Assembly (NCBI GenBank): GCA_020445255.1
Contig: JAGRGY010000014.1
Span: 1 to 64,000 of the forward strand
Source: Gammaproteobacteria bacterium
GTDB taxonomy: Bacteria; Pseudomonadota; Gammaproteobacteria; Chromatiales; Chromatiaceae
DNA length: 64,000 bases
Direction of reading: 5' to 3'
A program made the position numbers and the translations under genes. Under the pieces are notes generated by a model, which saw only the letters and a list, made by a program, of their open reading frames with translations, was not told where the DNA came from and did no database searches. Below, one piece after another: positions 9,684 through 18,736 of this stretch; position 1 is the first letter of the stretch; each line of letters begins with the position of its first letter.

Positions 9684-10703
9684 ATGTCTGCTGCTGTGAA
9701 TGAATTGCCGGCGTCGCCGTCCAGGCCGACCAGCCTGTCGGTCGTGATCCCGCTGTACAACGAGCAGGACAACGTCGAAACGCTGCTCGCGCGTGTCCAC
9801 GAGGGGCTCGCCGACTGTGACCTGAACTGGGAACTGATCTGTGTCGACGACGGCAGCAGGGACGCCACCTGGGACCGGCTGCTCGAATGCGTCGGACGCC
9901 ATGGCGCGTATATCAAGCCGCTGCGGCTGGCGCGCAACTTTGGCCAGACTGCCGCGATGCAGGCCGGCATCGATGCCGCACGCGGCGAGCTGATCGCCAC
10001 GTTGGACGGTGACCTGCAAAACGATCCCGCGGACATCCCGCGCATGGTTAACGAGCTGATCGAGCGCGATCTCGACCTCCTTCAGGGTTGGCGGAAGGCG
10101 CGCAAGGACGGACTGGTGATGCGCAAGATCCCCTCGCGTATCGCCAACCGGCTGATCGCCAAGGTGACCGGCGTGGCGCTCCACGACTATGGCTGCAGCC
10201 TGAAGGTCTACCGTGCGTCGGTCATCAAGAAGATTCGCCTGTTCGGCGAGATGCACCGTTTCATCCCGGTCTGGGCCGCGACCGTTACCAGCCCCGCGCG
10301 GATAGGCGAGACGATCGTCAGCCACAAGGCACGCACGGCCGGTGAATCGAAGTACGGCATATCCCGAACGTTTCGTGTGCTGCTCGACCTGTTGGCGATG
10401 TTCTTCTTCCTGCGTTATCGCGCACGACCGGGTCATTTCTTCGGCAGCATCGGCTTGGCGCTCGGTGCCGTGGGTACGCTCATCATGACCCACCTGACGA
10501 TCGTCAAGTTTGCATTCGGTGAACCGATTGGCGAACGCCCGCTGTTGCTGGTGGGGTTTCTGTGTCTGATCGCTTCCGCGCAGTTCCTAACGACGGGCGT
10601 GTTGGCGGAATTGCTGGCACGGACATTCTTCGAATCCAGCGGACGTCCCGCCTATACGCTGGCCGATGGCGATGTGTTGACGGATGCGTGGTATCAACCT
10701 TGA
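9684..10703 (+). CDS. GT2-family polyprenyl-phosphate glycosyltransferase, membrane bound
   Basis: This family moves a sugar from a nucleotide donor to polyprenyl phosphate (DPM1, ArnC and GtrB are relatives). The 339-residue product has the nucleotide-binding start LSVVIPLYNEQDNV, the aspartate motif in ATLDGDLQNDP, and QGWRKARKDG, followed by two C-terminal membrane segments around residues 250-320. This layout fits an inner-membrane enzyme with its active site in the cytoplasm. The next gene encodes a GT39 enzyme, the kind that uses polyprenyl-phosphate sugars on the periplasmic side, so the two probably act in sequence. The sugar cannot be deduced. Confidence 0.88.
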   Translation: MSAAVNELPASPSRPTSLSVVIPLYNEQDNVETLLARVHEGLADCDLNWELICVDDGSRDATWDRLLECVGRHGAYIKPLRLARNFGQTAAMQAGIDAARGELIATLDGDLQNDPADIPRMVNELIERDLDLLQGWRKARKDGLVMRKIPSRIANRLIAKVTGVALHDYGCSLKVYRASVIKKIRLFGEMHRFIPVWAATVTSPARIGETIVSHKARTAGESKYGISRTFRVLLDLLAMFFFLRYRARPGHFFGSIGLALGAVGTLIMTHLTIVKFAFGEPIGERPLLLVGFLCLIASAQFLTTGVLAELLARTFFESSGRPAYTLADGDVLTDAWYQP

Positions 10704-10761
10704 GCGGGCGATCGGCGGGCTGCTTTTGTCCCGGTGTCGCTAACAACGTCGGGCGCCTGTC

Positions 10762-12225
10762 GTGACCGAGGCCCGCCGCGGACAAATCGCGTTGGCCGCG
10801 ATCGTCCTCATACTGGCGCTGTATCGTGGCCTGGTGATCCTGCTCGGCGAACTGCCGTTGTTCTACGACCAGGCCTACTACTATTACTGGTCGTTGAATC
10901 CCGACTGGGGCTATTTCTCCAAGCCGCCGGTGGTCGCGTGGCTGATCGCGCTGACGACCGGGATCTGGGGTTCCTCAGAGCTCGCGGTCGACGTTGGCGC
11001 GATCATCCTGTACTCCCTGACGTCCTGGGTCGTCTACCTGATCGGACGCGACCATTTCGGCGAGCGGGAAGCCATCTGGGCTGGGATTTCGTTCGCCGCG
11101 ATGCCCGTGGTCGGCTTCAACTCGCTGTTCGTCTCGACCGATGCGCCGCTGATGTTTTTCTGGGCGCTGAGCGTGCTGTTTTTTGGTCGGGCGGTGCGGT
11201 CCGACCATTGGCGCTGGTGGCTGGCGACCGGCTGTGCGGCCGGCCTCGGCATGCTGAGCAAGTACAGCATGGGCGTGTTGGCGGTGGGGTTGCTGGCCTT
11301 CCTGCTTACCTCCGCCGAATCCCGGCGGCGGCTGTTCGGTCGACGGCTGTGGACGGCGGTCGTACTGGCAGCTTTGATACTGCTGCCGAACATCCTCTGG
11401 AACGCACGTCACGATTTCGTCAGCTTTCGCCACACGGCCGAAATCTCCCAGCTCGATCGCGCGCTGTTCCATCCAGATCACCTGCTCGAATTTTTCGCCA
11501 TGCAGTTCGGCGTGTTCGGTCCGGTCTTTATGGGCCTGTTCGTCTGGCTCGCCTTCCGGCGATCGAGCTATCGTTCGGAAAGCGATCGGCTGATGATCTT
11601 TCCGGCGCTGGCGATGCTGGGTGTGATCGGTCTGCAGGCCCTGCTGAGCCGCGCCTATGCCAACTGGGCGGCGCCCGCCTTTATCACCGCAACGGTGCTG
11701 GTGTCGGCGTGGCTGGTGCGCGCCGGGCGCGAACGTCTGCTCGTGTCCGCATTGGCGCTGAATCTCTTACTGCTGAGCATCTTTTATCATTATCACACGT
11801 TCGCCGAGGCGGTCGGTGCGCAACTTCGCAAGGGCCAGACACCCTATGCGCGCGTCCTCGGATGGCGTGAACTCGGTGCCGAGGTTTCCACCAGAAATCG
11901 ACTGCATCCACGAGCGATCCTGTTGAGTGACTCGCGAAAACATCTCGCGTACCTGTCGTACTATGCACAGCCGCGCACCATGCAGTTGGCATGGTGGGGA
12001 CCGCAGGGCGGACCCGCCCGCAATCACTACCAACTGGTTGCCGACATCTCGAAGTCGTCAGCGGACGAATTCGTCTATGCGGGCCCGCGTCTGCTCGCCC
12101 CGAACGAGTTGGCGATGTTCGGCAGTCACGAGTACCTCGGCGAGGTGGCGGTACAGCCATTGGCCGATCTGAAGCTGTCGGCGCATCTTTATTACCTGAA
12201 GGATTTTCACGGCTACCCGCGGTGA
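10762..12225 (+). CDS. GT39 (ArnT-like) periplasmic glycosyltransferase
   Basis: This 487-residue multi-pass membrane protein belongs to the PMT/ArnT clan, whose members transfer a sugar from polyprenyl phosphate to lipid A or another periplasmic acceptor. The first periplasmic loop has the family pattern FYDQAYYYYWS (D36) followed by GYFSKPP, and a second loop has FVSTDAPLMFFWA. About ten to twelve hydrophobic helices follow. It starts with GTG. Coming after a flippase-like gene and a GT2 gene, it completes a likely lipid or glycan modification operon. True ArnT function (aminoarabinose) is not supported, because no other arn genes are present. Confidence 0.85.
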   Translation: MTEARRGQIALAAIVLILALYRGLVILLGELPLFYDQAYYYYWSLNPDWGYFSKPPVVAWLIALTTGIWGSSELAVDVGAIILYSLTSWVVYLIGRDHFGEREAIWAGISFAAMPVVGFNSLFVSTDAPLMFFWALSVLFFGRAVRSDHWRWWLATGCAAGLGMLSKYSMGVLAVGLLAFLLTSAESRRRLFGRRLWTAVVLAALILLPNILWNARHDFVSFRHTAEISQLDRALFHPDHLLEFFAMQFGVFGPVFMGLFVWLAFRRSSYRSESDRLMIFPALAMLGVIGLQALLSRAYANWAAPAFITATVLVSAWLVRAGRERLLVSALALNLLLLSIFYHYHTFAEAVGAQLRKGQTPYARVLGWRELGAEVSTRNRLHPRAILLSDSRKHLAYLSYYAQPRTMQLAWWGPQGGPARNHYQLVADISKSSADEFVYAGPRLLAPNELAMFGSHEYLGEVAVQPLADLKLSAHLYYLKDFHGYPR

Positions 12226-12267
12226 GTGGGGACGAGGCGCCGGCGCGGCGTTGCGCGGCTGCCCGGG

Positions 12268-12537
12268 TCAGCGCTTTCCCCAGCCGGTGACGGCGGTCAC
12301 CGGCACGCACTCCATGTCGACATAGTCGCGGAAGGGCGCCTGGATGGCCTCGATCAACGCCTCGTCTTCTGCCTCGAGTAGCGCAAACGTGCGCGACCGG
12401 TCGTTGGCCGCCCAGTCTCCGTGAAGGGTGACGCCTTCGGGTATGTTGTCGTAGAAGCCCTGCGCCAGCCTGCCCAGCGTTTCGAACTGTTCCGGTGTGA
12501 GGTCGGTGCGGCTGCGGCTGATCAACATATATTTCAT
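12268..12537 (-). CDS. Small DUF3303-like protein
   Basis: This 89-residue protein begins MKYMLISRSRTDLTPEQFE and contains GVTLHGDWA and a segment rich in acidic residues. It resembles small ferredoxin-fold (DUF3303-like) proteins with no assigned function. A good ribosome-binding sequence GGAGG precedes the ATG at 12537. It is convergent with the GT39 gene and divergent from the radical SAM gene. I see no signal peptide or membrane segment, so it is probably cytoplasmic. Confidence 0.65.
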   Translation of the reverse strand: MKYMLISRSRTDLTPEQFETLGRLAQGFYDNIPEGVTLHGDWAANDRSRTFALLEAEDEALIEAIQAPFRDYVDMECVPVTAVTGWGKR

Positions 12538-12739
12538 CCACGATCCTCCAGTAATTCGGGTCAACCGCCGGCGTGGCCAGCGTGCCCCGGAGAGTACCGC
12601 GTGGGCAACGCGGGGCGAAGTGGCTGCGCGCAACACGAAGGAGATTCGCCGATGTTTTCGCGTAGCCGCATGGTGCTACGATTGTCGGCGCTCCGATCCG
12701 AATCGTGGACGTGAGCGCGGCAAAAAGGGGGAAACGAAA

Positions 12740-13981
12740 ATGAAGTCATTGCCTGAATCGGCGCGTTTGAAGCTCGAACTGATGTTCGACGGTGTCCGCT
12801 ACAGCGATGCGCTCGGCAAAGCGGCCGAACACGCGTTTCCCAATTTCTACCCCTACCGTTTTCACGAGGGCGAGGAGAATCCCACCGGTCAGCCGAAGGC
12901 CACGATCCCTTATCTGATGGCATTCGACGACGGCACGATGATGCGCGTAAAGGGCAATTGGAAGTCACCGTGGAAGGTCGTCGGAGACCGCGCCCGGGGG
13001 TACCGGCTACACAACGGTGACGATATCGGATCGGACCTGGCGATCGAATTCGACCCGCTGCCCAAATGGATGCAGCAACAGACCTCCGACGGCTTTCCGA
13101 TGGCACAGGCCGGCGTCAGCCTGCATGGTGACATGGCGGTGATCAACATCGCGCCTGGCTGCGACTACTTTCTCGAAAAGGGGGCGAACGGACACTCGAT
13201 GCGGTGCAGCTTCTGTGCCTATGGGGCGCCCAACGCGAGGGTCTCGCACTATCAGCAGGTCAGCGGTCAACCGGGTCTGCCGGACATCACCTACCAGCGG
13301 ATGAAGGAGACGCTTTCGCTGGCCCTGCAGGACCGTGCAATAGGTCACATCTATCTGGTCGCCGGGTCGCTGACCGATTGGCGCCTCGAGGCCGACCGTT
13401 TCATCGAGGTGGCGCGTCACGTGCAGGAGGTCAACCAGCACCGGGTGCCGGTAACCTGCGGTTCGGGTGCATTGCCGAAAGAAAAGTTGTTGGAACTGCA
13501 TGGGCTTGGGCTCGTCGATGCCGTGTGTTTCAACCTGGAGATCTGGGGCAAGGACCTGTTCGAAAGGGTGTGCCCTGGAAAACAGAAGTTCGTCGGCTAC
13601 GAAAACTGGATCCAGTCGCTGGAAGACGCCGTTGCGCTGTGGGGCAGGGGCCGTGTGTATTCGGCGATGGTCGCGGGAATCGAGCTGGAACCAGAGTTCG
13701 AGATGAACTGGGAGCAGGCGGCCAAGCGGGCGATCGAGGGTGCAGACGCGCTGTGCCGCAAAGGCATCATCCCGATCTACTCGCTGTACTGGCCAACCGG
13801 CGGACAGGACCACCCGGACTACCTCAGCCGACTGCGAAACTATTTCGAGCGCCTGAATCTGGAGCACCATGCCATTCGACAACGCGAAGGGCTCGAAGTG
13901 TGGGGCGGGTTCATGTGTCATCAATGCGCCTACATGCAGATGGAATGTGACATGGATCGCGCCAAAGCTGGTGACGCCTAG
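12740..13981 (+). CDS. Radical SAM enzyme with atypical CX14CX2C cluster motif
   Basis: The 413-residue protein has cysteines C141, C156 and C159 in the context GC(x14)CSFCAY. The CSFCAY part is typical of radical SAM proteins, but the first cysteine is 14 residues away instead of three, comparable to the widened spacing in Elp3 and YhcC relatives. A second cysteine group lies at the very C-terminus: C393, C396 and C403 in MCHQCAYMQMEC, a possible auxiliary iron-sulfur site. The start follows AAAAAGGGGGAAACG; the upstream extension of the frame overlaps the divergent promoter region and looks non-coding. Downstream on the same strand are XdhC-like and MocA-like genes. The reaction is unknown. 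Confidence 0.82.
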   Translation: MKSLPESARLKLELMFDGVRYSDALGKAAEHAFPNFYPYRFHEGEENPTGQPKATIPYLMAFDDGTMMRVKGNWKSPWKVVGDRARGYRLHNGDDIGSDLAIEFDPLPKWMQQQTSDGFPMAQAGVSLHGDMAVINIAPGCDYFLEKGANGHSMRCSFCAYGAPNARVSHYQQVSGQPGLPDITYQRMKETLSLALQDRAIGHIYLVAGSLTDWRLEADRFIEVARHVQEVNQHRVPVTCGSGALPKEKLLELHGLGLVDAVCFNLEIWGKDLFERVCPGKQKFVGYENWIQSLEDAVALWGRGRVYSAMVAGIELEPEFEMNWEQAAKRAIEGADALCRKGIIPIYSLYWPTGGQDHPDYLSRLRNYFERLNLEHHAIRQREGLEVWGGFMCHQCAYMQMECDMDRAKAGDA

Positions 13982-14084
13982 TTCGGAGCCATCGCACCGG
14001 CGGCGGCCTATGCCACCAGGGTATCGGGCCGCCGCCTGGGTTACGGCGTTGAGCGGCACACGACGAGCTGGCGGCAGCTGAATC

Positions 14085-15098
14085 ATGCACACCGCCGAAC
14101 AGGACCCGATCCAGATGGCACGGAAATGGCGTGATGCCGGAAATGGCGTTGCGCTGGCGACCGTCGTCGATACCTGGGGCTCTTCACCACGTCCGGTCGG
14201 CAGTCATCTTGCGGCACGCGCCGACGGGCTGTTCGCCGGCTCGGTATCCGGCGGTTGTATCGAGGGTGAAGTGGCGCTCATGGCGAAAGCCGTGATCGGC
14301 GATGGCCTGCCGCGACAGCGCTCGTTCGGTGTCAGCGACCGACAGGCCTGGAAGGTTGGCCTGGCCTGCGGCGGACGTGTTCATGTGCTGGTGCAAAGCC
14401 TGGACGGTGCCCGGTGGCTCGACACGCTCGACGCTGCGCGCACCGCGCGACGGGCCGTGGCGCTGGTGATCCGGCTCGCTGACGCCCGCCTGTGCCTGTG
14501 GCAGGACGGGTGTTGCGAAGGGCCGCTCCGACTGGACGACGAGGTTGCAGACGAGGTGGCATCCCGCGTCGCGGCCGACCGTTCGGGCCCCCTCTCCGGC
14601 GACAACGGCCTGTTCCTTCGCGTGTATTCGCCGCTGTCGCGGTTGCTCGTGGTCGGCGCGGTGCACATTGCACAGGCGTTGATACCGATGGCGGATCTGG
14701 CGGGGTTCGATGTCACGCTGATCGATCCGCGCGACGGGTACGCCAGCCCCGAACGTTTCCCGCACGTGGCGATGCGGGTCGACCCACCGGAAAAGGCACT
14801 CGCGGCGCTGTTGCCGGATGCGGGGACGGCCGTCGTGACGCTGAGCCATGAGCCGGAACTCGACGACCAGGCATTGGCCGCCGCCTTGGCCAGTCCGGCG
14901 TTCTATGTGGGCGCGCTGGGTAGCCGCCGCACGCACGCACTGCGCGTCGAGCGGTTGCGCAAGACCGGGATAGACGATGCCTCGCTGACGCGTATCCATG
15001 CCCCGGTGGGACTCGAACTCGGCGGCCGCCAGCCGGCAGAGATCGCGGTCGCGATCCTCGCCCAGATCCTGCAGACGCGATACCGGACGCCGCGTTGA
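14085..15098 (+). CDS. XdhC/CoxI-family molybdenum enzyme maturation protein
   Basis: Members of this family bind molybdenum cofactor and help sulfurate and insert it into molybdenum hydroxylases such as xanthine dehydrogenase. The 337-residue product has the N-terminal XdhC_CoxI signature WGSSPRPVGSHLA...SVSGGCIEGEV. The C-terminal half is Rossmann-like, with LLVVGAVHIAQAL, TLSHEPELDDQAL and FYVGALGSRRTH. It is followed 108 bases later by a MobA/MocA-like gene, a typical partner. No molybdenum hydroxylase subunit is encoded in the window, so its client must lie elsewhere, or it may serve another role beside the radical SAM gene. Confidence 0.9.
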   Translation: MHTAEQDPIQMARKWRDAGNGVALATVVDTWGSSPRPVGSHLAARADGLFAGSVSGGCIEGEVALMAKAVIGDGLPRQRSFGVSDRQAWKVGLACGGRVHVLVQSLDGARWLDTLDAARTARRAVALVIRLADARLCLWQDGCCEGPLRLDDEVADEVASRVAADRSGPLSGDNGLFLRVYSPLSRLLVVGAVHIAQALIPMADLAGFDVTLIDPRDGYASPERFPHVAMRVDPPEKALAALLPDAGTAVVTLSHEPELDDQALAAALASPAFYVGALGSRRTHALRVERLRKTGIDDASLTRIHAPVGLELGGRQPAEIAVAILAQILQTRYRTPR

Positions 15099-15206
15099 CG
15101 ACGGCGATCCCTATACGGTGCTGCCGCGGCAGCCTGTCGCCGTGCGACGCCGCGTGTCTTCGCGCGCACGTTTCGCTGCGGGTATGTCACCGGTGGAAAC
15201 GGGTAG

Positions 15207-15824
15207 ATGCACAAGCCTGAGGTCGAATCAGCGCGCATCGCGGCGATCGTGCTGGCCGCCGGCAGGTCGCGTCGTATGGGTGTTTGCAACAAGCTGTGCT
15301 GCGAGATCGCGGGTGTGCCCATGGTGCGCCGGGTGATCGACGCGGCGGTGGGAAGCGCGTGTGTTCAGATAGTGGCGGTCACCGGCCATGATGACCGGTC
15401 TGTCGTGGCGGTCCTGCAAGACGCGCGCATCTCGCTGGTTCACAACGCCGGTTTCAGCGAGGGACTGGCATCATCGATTCGCTGCGGATTGCGTGCGCTG
15501 GATCCGGAAATCGACGCAGCGTTGATCGTGCACGGCGACATGCCATACCTGACGTCGGCACACCTCGATCGCATTCTCGCGGCGTTCGACCCAGCCGCGC
15601 CGGGAATCGTTGCGCCGGTCCGCGCCGGCCGTCGCGGCAATCCGGTGCTTTGGCCACGACGCTATTTCGGCGACCTGCTCACATTGCATGGTGACCAGGG
15701 TGGGCGCCGGCTCACCGAGCAACATGCCGCCGATATCGTGCCGGTCGAAATTGAGGATGATGCGATCTTTGCCGACATCGACACCCCCGCCGAACTCGCG
15801 CGTGTGGTAGGAGATTCCCCCTGA
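15207..15824 (+). CDS. MobA/MocA-like molybdopterin nucleotidyltransferase
   Basis: The 205-residue protein is a nucleotidyltransferase of the MobA-like NTP transferase family. It has the nucleotide-binding start IAAIVLAAGRSRRMG, the metal-binding segment VHGDMPYLT and the segment VRAGRRGNPVLW. Family members of the MocA type convert molybdopterin-Mo to the cytosine dinucleotide cofactor used by XdhC-linked hydroxylases. The immediately preceding XdhC-family gene supports that reading. A purine nucleotide product as with MobA cannot be excluded. Confidence 0.85.
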   Translation: MHKPEVESARIAAIVLAAGRSRRMGVCNKLCCEIAGVPMVRRVIDAAVGSACVQIVAVTGHDDRSVVAVLQDARISLVHNAGFSEGLASSIRCGLRALDPEIDAALIVHGDMPYLTSAHLDRILAAFDPAAPGIVAPVRAGRRGNPVLWPRRYFGDLLTLHGDQGGRRLTEQHAADIVPVEIEDDAIFADIDTPAELARVVGDSP

Positions 15825-16266
15825 CGCAGGTTCCCGAAGCGCCGGCCCGACCTTGTCTGTTCCGCGCTGCCGGCAGGTCGCGCGGCACCGTAGAACGGCC
15901 ATTGCTTTCCCGTGCGCCGCCGTCGTTGGATGGTCCTCGAGGTAGGCTCGCGCAGTAACGGTGGCGCAGCGTACAACGTGCGGTCGGATGACGACCTGAA
16001 ACGACACGCCGGGCATTCGTAGTGTGACCGACGTCTCAGCGGGGAGGGTGCACGTGCCGAAACGGATGCGGCGGGGCGGCGAGAGGTCGATGCTCGGCGG
16101 ATGGACACATTACATGCCACGCGATGCCGGCGTGCGGCGGCAGGCATCGGAATTGCGCAGGATGGATTGACGCGACCCCCGATCGTCCGGATACGATCCG
16201 CTGCGCGCGAGACAGCCTGGCGGAGACGGCGTTGATGTGCATTGATCCCCCAGCCCTCCGATCGGC
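15825..16266. other. Intergenic stretch with no convincing gene
   Basis: This 442-base gap lies between the MocA-like gene and a GT39-like gene. Frames open across it on both strands have arginine- and proline-rich translations without family features, and I regard them as chance openings in GC-rich DNA. A candidate promoter is annotated near its right end; nothing else is recognised. Confidence 0.5.
16167..16197 (+). promoter_or_regulatory. Candidate sigma-70 promoter for the second GT39-like gene
   Basis: TTGACG resembles a -35 box and TACGAT at the right end a -10 box, but the spacer is 19 bases, longer than ideal. It lies about 70 bases before the GTG start of the downstream gene. This is weak evidence. 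Confidence 0.3.
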
Positions 16267-17847
16267 GTGTCGCCCCGTTTGCCCCGTATGACGGACCCGG
16301 GTATGGAAGGTCACCACATCATCCAACAGCGACCAATGCTCGCCTGGCTGGGACTCGTGCTCGTCGCGCTGGGGATCGGTGCGCGTTTCTGGGATCTCGG
16401 CCGCATGGTTGTCTGGCACGATGAAGCGTTTTCGGTCGTGCGTGTGCTCGGCTTCGATCACGATGCGGTCCTGCGGGACCTCTACACCGCGGGCCGCGAC
16501 CTGTCGGCGGCCGACCTGTTGCGCTACCAGACACCCGATCCGACGTTGGGCTGGGCGGACGCCTGGCATGCCATGCGCGGGCATCCCGAGCACGCCCCGC
16601 TTTTCTATCTGTTGGCGCGTATGCCGGCGCTTGCAGCGGACACGGCAATCGTCGGAATTCGCGCGACATCGGCGCTGCTCAGCGCACTGCTGATCCCGGC
16701 CATGGCATGGTTCGCGTGGGAATTGTTCCAGCGGCGCTCGGCGGTTTGGCTGGCGGCCATCGTTGTCGCGGTGGCGCCGCTACATCTGCTGTATGCGCAG
16801 GAAGCGCGCGAATATGCACTGCTGGCCGCCATTGTTGCCTCATCGAGTGCGGCGTTCCTGCGTGCCCTGCGACGGGATTCGTGGGCGGCCTGGTCACTGT
16901 ATGCCGCATTGGTTGCACTGGGCTTGTACACGCACCTGCTGATCGGGTTGTCGCTGGCGGCCCATGCGCTTTATGGACTGGCGGCAACCTTTACCGACCG
17001 AATGTCGTTGCGGCGGTTCGCCAGGGGTTACGGGTTCGCTGTGGGCGCAGCGCTGCTTGCGTTCGTGCCGTGGATTCTGGTGATGCTGGACGGGTTGCAG
17101 GCGCTCCGCCATTTCACCGCATGGATGACGATGCCCGCGCGCCCCGGACAGCTGCTCACGGCATGGGCTGCCGGACTGTCGCGACCCTTCGTCGATCTGC
17201 CCGCATGGCCGTTGGCCTGGCTTGCAGTGATGCCATTGCTGGGTGTTGCCTTCTGGTATCGTGAGCGATGCCGTGACGGGCGACTGCTGTGGTTGATGGT
17301 CCTGGTTCCGTTCGTCGTCGTCGCCGGCCCCGACCTGATGACCGGTGGGCGGCGTTCGCTCGAGGCACGCTACCTGATGCCCGCGTTCCTGGCGATCGAA
17401 CTGCTCGTGGCGGGGGCATTGAACCGTGGCCTGGCCAGCGGGCCGTGGTCGCGGCGTGTGGCCACCGTCGCACTCGCAACCCTGGTCGCCCTGGGGCTCG
17501 CATCACAGTGGCGGATACTGCAGGCGGAGAGCTGGTGGTCCAAGTCTTACAGCGGGCGAAATGCCGCATTCGCGCGTCTGGTCAATGTGACGGACCGGCC
17601 GATGCTGCTGGCGAGCGCAGGCGACGTGAACCTCGGCGAGCTGTTGTCACTCGCTTACCACCTCGATGGGAAGGTGCGACTGCGCCTCCGCGAAGACATC
17701 AGCGCGCCGATTCCCGCGGATGTAACGGCCCTGTTCGCACTGCTTCCGGGAGACGCGCTGCGCAGGGGCCTCGAAGACGACTACGACATCCATGCATTCG
17801 ACGGCACCTGGCAGTGGTTCGTACTGACACCGCGTATATCGGGTTAG
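16267..17847 (+). CDS. GT39-like multi-pass membrane glycosyltransferase
   Basis: The 526-residue product is a multi-pass membrane protein of the GT-C fold. The first loop holds the acidic pair D52-E53 in WHDEAFSV, and LYAQEAREYAL follows in a later loop; both are typical of the ArnT/PMT and related DUF2723-like enzymes. Such enzymes use polyprenyl-phosphate sugars on the outer face of the inner membrane. The GTG at 16267 gives the longest form; ATG codons 7 and 12 residues later are alternatives just before the first hydrophobic helix. It stands alone between an intergenic gap and the convergent FTR1 gene. Acceptor and sugar are unknown. Confidence 0.78.
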   Translation: MSPRLPRMTDPGMEGHHIIQQRPMLAWLGLVLVALGIGARFWDLGRMVVWHDEAFSVVRVLGFDHDAVLRDLYTAGRDLSAADLLRYQTPDPTLGWADAWHAMRGHPEHAPLFYLLARMPALAADTAIVGIRATSALLSALLIPAMAWFAWELFQRRSAVWLAAIVVAVAPLHLLYAQEAREYALLAAIVASSSAAFLRALRRDSWAAWSLYAALVALGLYTHLLIGLSLAAHALYGLAATFTDRMSLRRFARGYGFAVGAALLAFVPWILVMLDGLQALRHFTAWMTMPARPGQLLTAWAAGLSRPFVDLPAWPLAWLAVMPLLGVAFWYRERCRDGRLLWLMVLVPFVVVAGPDLMTGGRRSLEARYLMPAFLAIELLVAGALNRGLASGPWSRRVATVALATLVALGLASQWRILQAESWWSKSYSGRNAAFARLVNVTDRPMLLASAGDVNLGELLSLAYHLDGKVRLRLREDISAPIPADVTALFALLPGDALRRGLEDDYDIHAFDGTWQWFVLTPRISG

Positions 17848-17861
17848 CCCGCGTCTGCGGG
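17848..17861. terminator. Possible short terminator hairpin between convergent genes
   Basis: Directly after the GT39-like stop codon, CCCGC and GCGGG can pair around the loop GTCT and are followed by only two T residues. The position between convergent genes fits a terminator, but the short stem and the lack of a T-run make it weak. Confidence 0.25.
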
Positions 17862-17892
17862 TTGCCTGCAGCTTCCGAATCGCGTCGTCCGG

Positions 17893-18732
17893 TCAGGAGA
17901 CGAGGAGGGTGGCTCGGCGACGCAGGGTTTCCACGCGTCGGTTCCACCACATGCCGGTGAGAATCAGCGCTGCGGTCGCAACATAGAACGTCAGCTGCAT
18001 GCCACTCGGTCGCGCTTCATAGCCGACCAACAGGTGAAGCAGTTGCCCTATCGCCGACTCCGTCGACAACCAGCTCGACGTATCCCAAATCGGTTGCGAC
18101 CAGGTCTCGACAAAATCACCGCGTGCCAGGTAGCGCGCCGACTGGCCAGCCAGTCCCGCGGCGAGCAGAACGATCAACGCGCCGGTCACCTGGAAAAAGT
18201 ACCTGAGCGGTATGCGGGCCAATCCGGCGTACAGCACCCAACCGATTGCGCCGCCAACGACCAACCCGACGATGCCGCCGAGCCATAGCTGTACCAGTGA
18301 TGTCTGGTCACCGAGTGCAACACTGTAGACGAACAACGCGGTTTCGGAACCTTCGCGCAGTACCGCCAAGGCGATCAGCATCACCAGCGCGGACATCTCG
18401 CGCCGTCCATCCTGCACGGCCGCACCAAGTGCACGCGCCTGGGTCGCCATCTGGCGGCCGTGGCGCGCCATCCAGATGTTGTGCCACCCGAGCATCAGCA
18501 CAGCCACGCCGAGTACGGTCGCGTTGAACAGTTCCTGGCCTGCACCATCGGCCAGTTCCGCGATCCGTCCGGTAAACGCGGCCACGAGCAGTGCACCACT
18601 TACGCCTAACAGTATGCCGACCACCAGGCGCGGGTTGCGTCCCGCCAAACCGCGCGTTGCGGCGGCGACGATGCCAATCAGCAGGGCCGCCTCGAGGGTT
18701 TCGCGGAAGACGATGAGCGCGATGCCTAGCAT
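17893..18732 (-). CDS. FTR1-family iron permease
   Basis: This 279-residue inner-membrane protein belongs to the FTR1/EfeU family, which imports iron. Both signature REXXE motifs are present: R10-E-T-L-E14 in the first helix and R126-E-G-S-E130 in a middle helix, within about seven membrane segments. It lies only 4 bases after a periplasmic cupredoxin gene on the same strand, so the pair is almost certainly an operon resembling the EfeU plus EfeO-cupredoxin arrangement. No EfeB-type peroxidase is adjacent. Confidence 0.9.
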   Translation of the reverse strand: MLGIALIVFRETLEAALLIGIVAAATRGLAGRNPRLVVGILLGVSGALLVAAFTGRIAELADGAGQELFNATVLGVAVLMLGWHNIWMARHGRQMATQARALGAAVQDGRREMSALVMLIALAVLREGSETALFVYSVALGDQTSLVQLWLGGIVGLVVGGAIGWVLYAGLARIPLRYFFQVTGALIVLLAAGLAGQSARYLARGDFVETWSQPIWDTSSWLSTESAIGQLLHLLVGYEARPSGMQLTFYVATAALILTGMWWNRRVETLRRRATLLVS

Positions 18733-18736
18733 GGTG

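Noticed and set aside
16036..16593. A minus-strand frame overlapping the second GT39-like gene
   Set aside because: It is opposite a membrane-protein gene and reads as a low-complexity histidine- and arginine-rich sequence.
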